From an uncultured Sphingobium sp. (lineage in GTDB: Bacteria; Pseudomonadota; Alphaproteobacteria; Sphingomonadales; Sphingomonadaceae), in NCBI GenBank assembly GCA_913773715.1, contig CAJYHD010000663.1:1-6035 (forward strand): 6,035 nucleotides of DNA, given 5' to 3'. Positions 5,971 through 6,035 of this stretch are shown in pieces. Numbering within the stretch: position 1 is the stretch's first letter; each line of letters opens with the position of its first letter. The notes under the pieces are model-generated. The model was not told the origin of the DNA, did no database searches, and saw nothing but the letters and a program-made list of their open reading frames with translations. The position numbers and the translations under genes were made by a program.

Positions 5971-6035
5971 ACATGTTCGGCGAGCAGGTAGGAGCCGAAG
6001 GGGATGAGCAGGCTGACGAGGATCTGCGACCCGCT
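5818..6035. repeat. 79-bp perfect inverted repeat with 60-nt loop (fold-back) at the window end
   Basis: Every base from 5818 to 5896 is complementary to its partner from 6035 back to 5957 (coordinates of each pair sum to 11853), with no mismatch. The loop is 5897-5956. The right arm reaches the last base of the window, so the repeat may be longer. The left arm is ordinary antiporter coding sequence (residue 216 through the first base after residue 241), with no transposon-end or recombinase-site character. The loop on the - strand continues the antiporter protein, so the whole right side is a turned-back copy of the same gene. Confidence 0.97.
5883..6035 (-). pseudogene. Mirror copy of the antiporter gene fragment on the opposite strand
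   Basis: Read from 6035 leftward on the - strand, the frame gives SGSQILVSLLIPFGSYLLAE, then HVHASG, then ILAAVGAGVTMTFAEISRQ from the loop, then ALPDA and a stop at 5883-5885 (50 residues). The ILAAVGAGVTMTFAEIS stretch is what CPA1 antiporters carry after the HASG position, so this strand preserves the natural continuation that the + strand frame loses. After the loop it runs into the left arm in reverse and stops at once. It is a fragment with no start of its own in the window. It is best read as the duplicated half of the fold-back, not as a separate gene. Confidence 0.75.

Overview
The window is GC-rich DNA that looks like an alphaproteobacterial, probably sphingomonad, chromosome or contig. 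The taxonomic guess rests on the style of the encoded proteins: a TonB-dependent receptor with an EIVVTATKR TonB box, a hybrid kinase with a GGLAHDFNNLL H-box, and a CPA1 antiporter. It is an inference, not a search result.

Layout from left to right: (1) the last 46 codons of a sensor histidine kinase on the + strand (ATP-binding G2 box and C-terminus, stop at 142). (2) A 13-bp perfect hairpin (153-183) with an A7 tract on its left, which reads as a hairpin plus U-tract terminator on the - strand. (3) A complete 843-aa TonB-dependent outer-membrane receptor on the - strand (2737 to 206), with signal peptide, TonB box, plug, barrel and terminal Phe. (4) A 250-bp divergent intergenic region (2738-2987) holding the receptor ribosome-binding site, a weak promoter candidate and an imperfect inverted repeat. 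(5) A complete 695-aa cytoplasmic hybrid histidine kinase on the + strand (2988-5075) with PAS, coiled coil, PAS, HisKA, HATPase and receiver domains. (6) A 97-bp leader with several mutually exclusive stems, one of which covers the ribosome-binding site of the next gene. (7) The N-terminal half of a CPA1-family Na+/H+ antiporter on the + strand, starting at a TTG at 5173.

The strangest part is the right end. Bases 5818-5896 are repeated as an exact reverse complement at 5957-6035 (79 bp, no mismatch, 60-nt loop), and the repeat runs into the edge of the window. The loop, read on the opposite strand, encodes the antiporter residues that should follow residue 241. The sequence therefore goes out along the gene, jumps to the other strand about 60 bases further on, and comes back. 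This is what a fold-back chimera or misassembled contig end looks like. A real inverted duplication is possible but less likely. The last 24 residues of the open antiporter frame should not be taken as real protein without checking.

Functionally, the receptor and the hybrid kinase are divergent neighbours and may share control, but no cognate regulator with a DNA-binding domain is visible, and the ligand of neither can be read from the sequence. Apart from the fold-back and the structured antiporter leader, I see no sign of a novel multi-gene system: no CRISPR array, transposase, phage gene, toxin-antitoxin pair, tRNA or rRNA.
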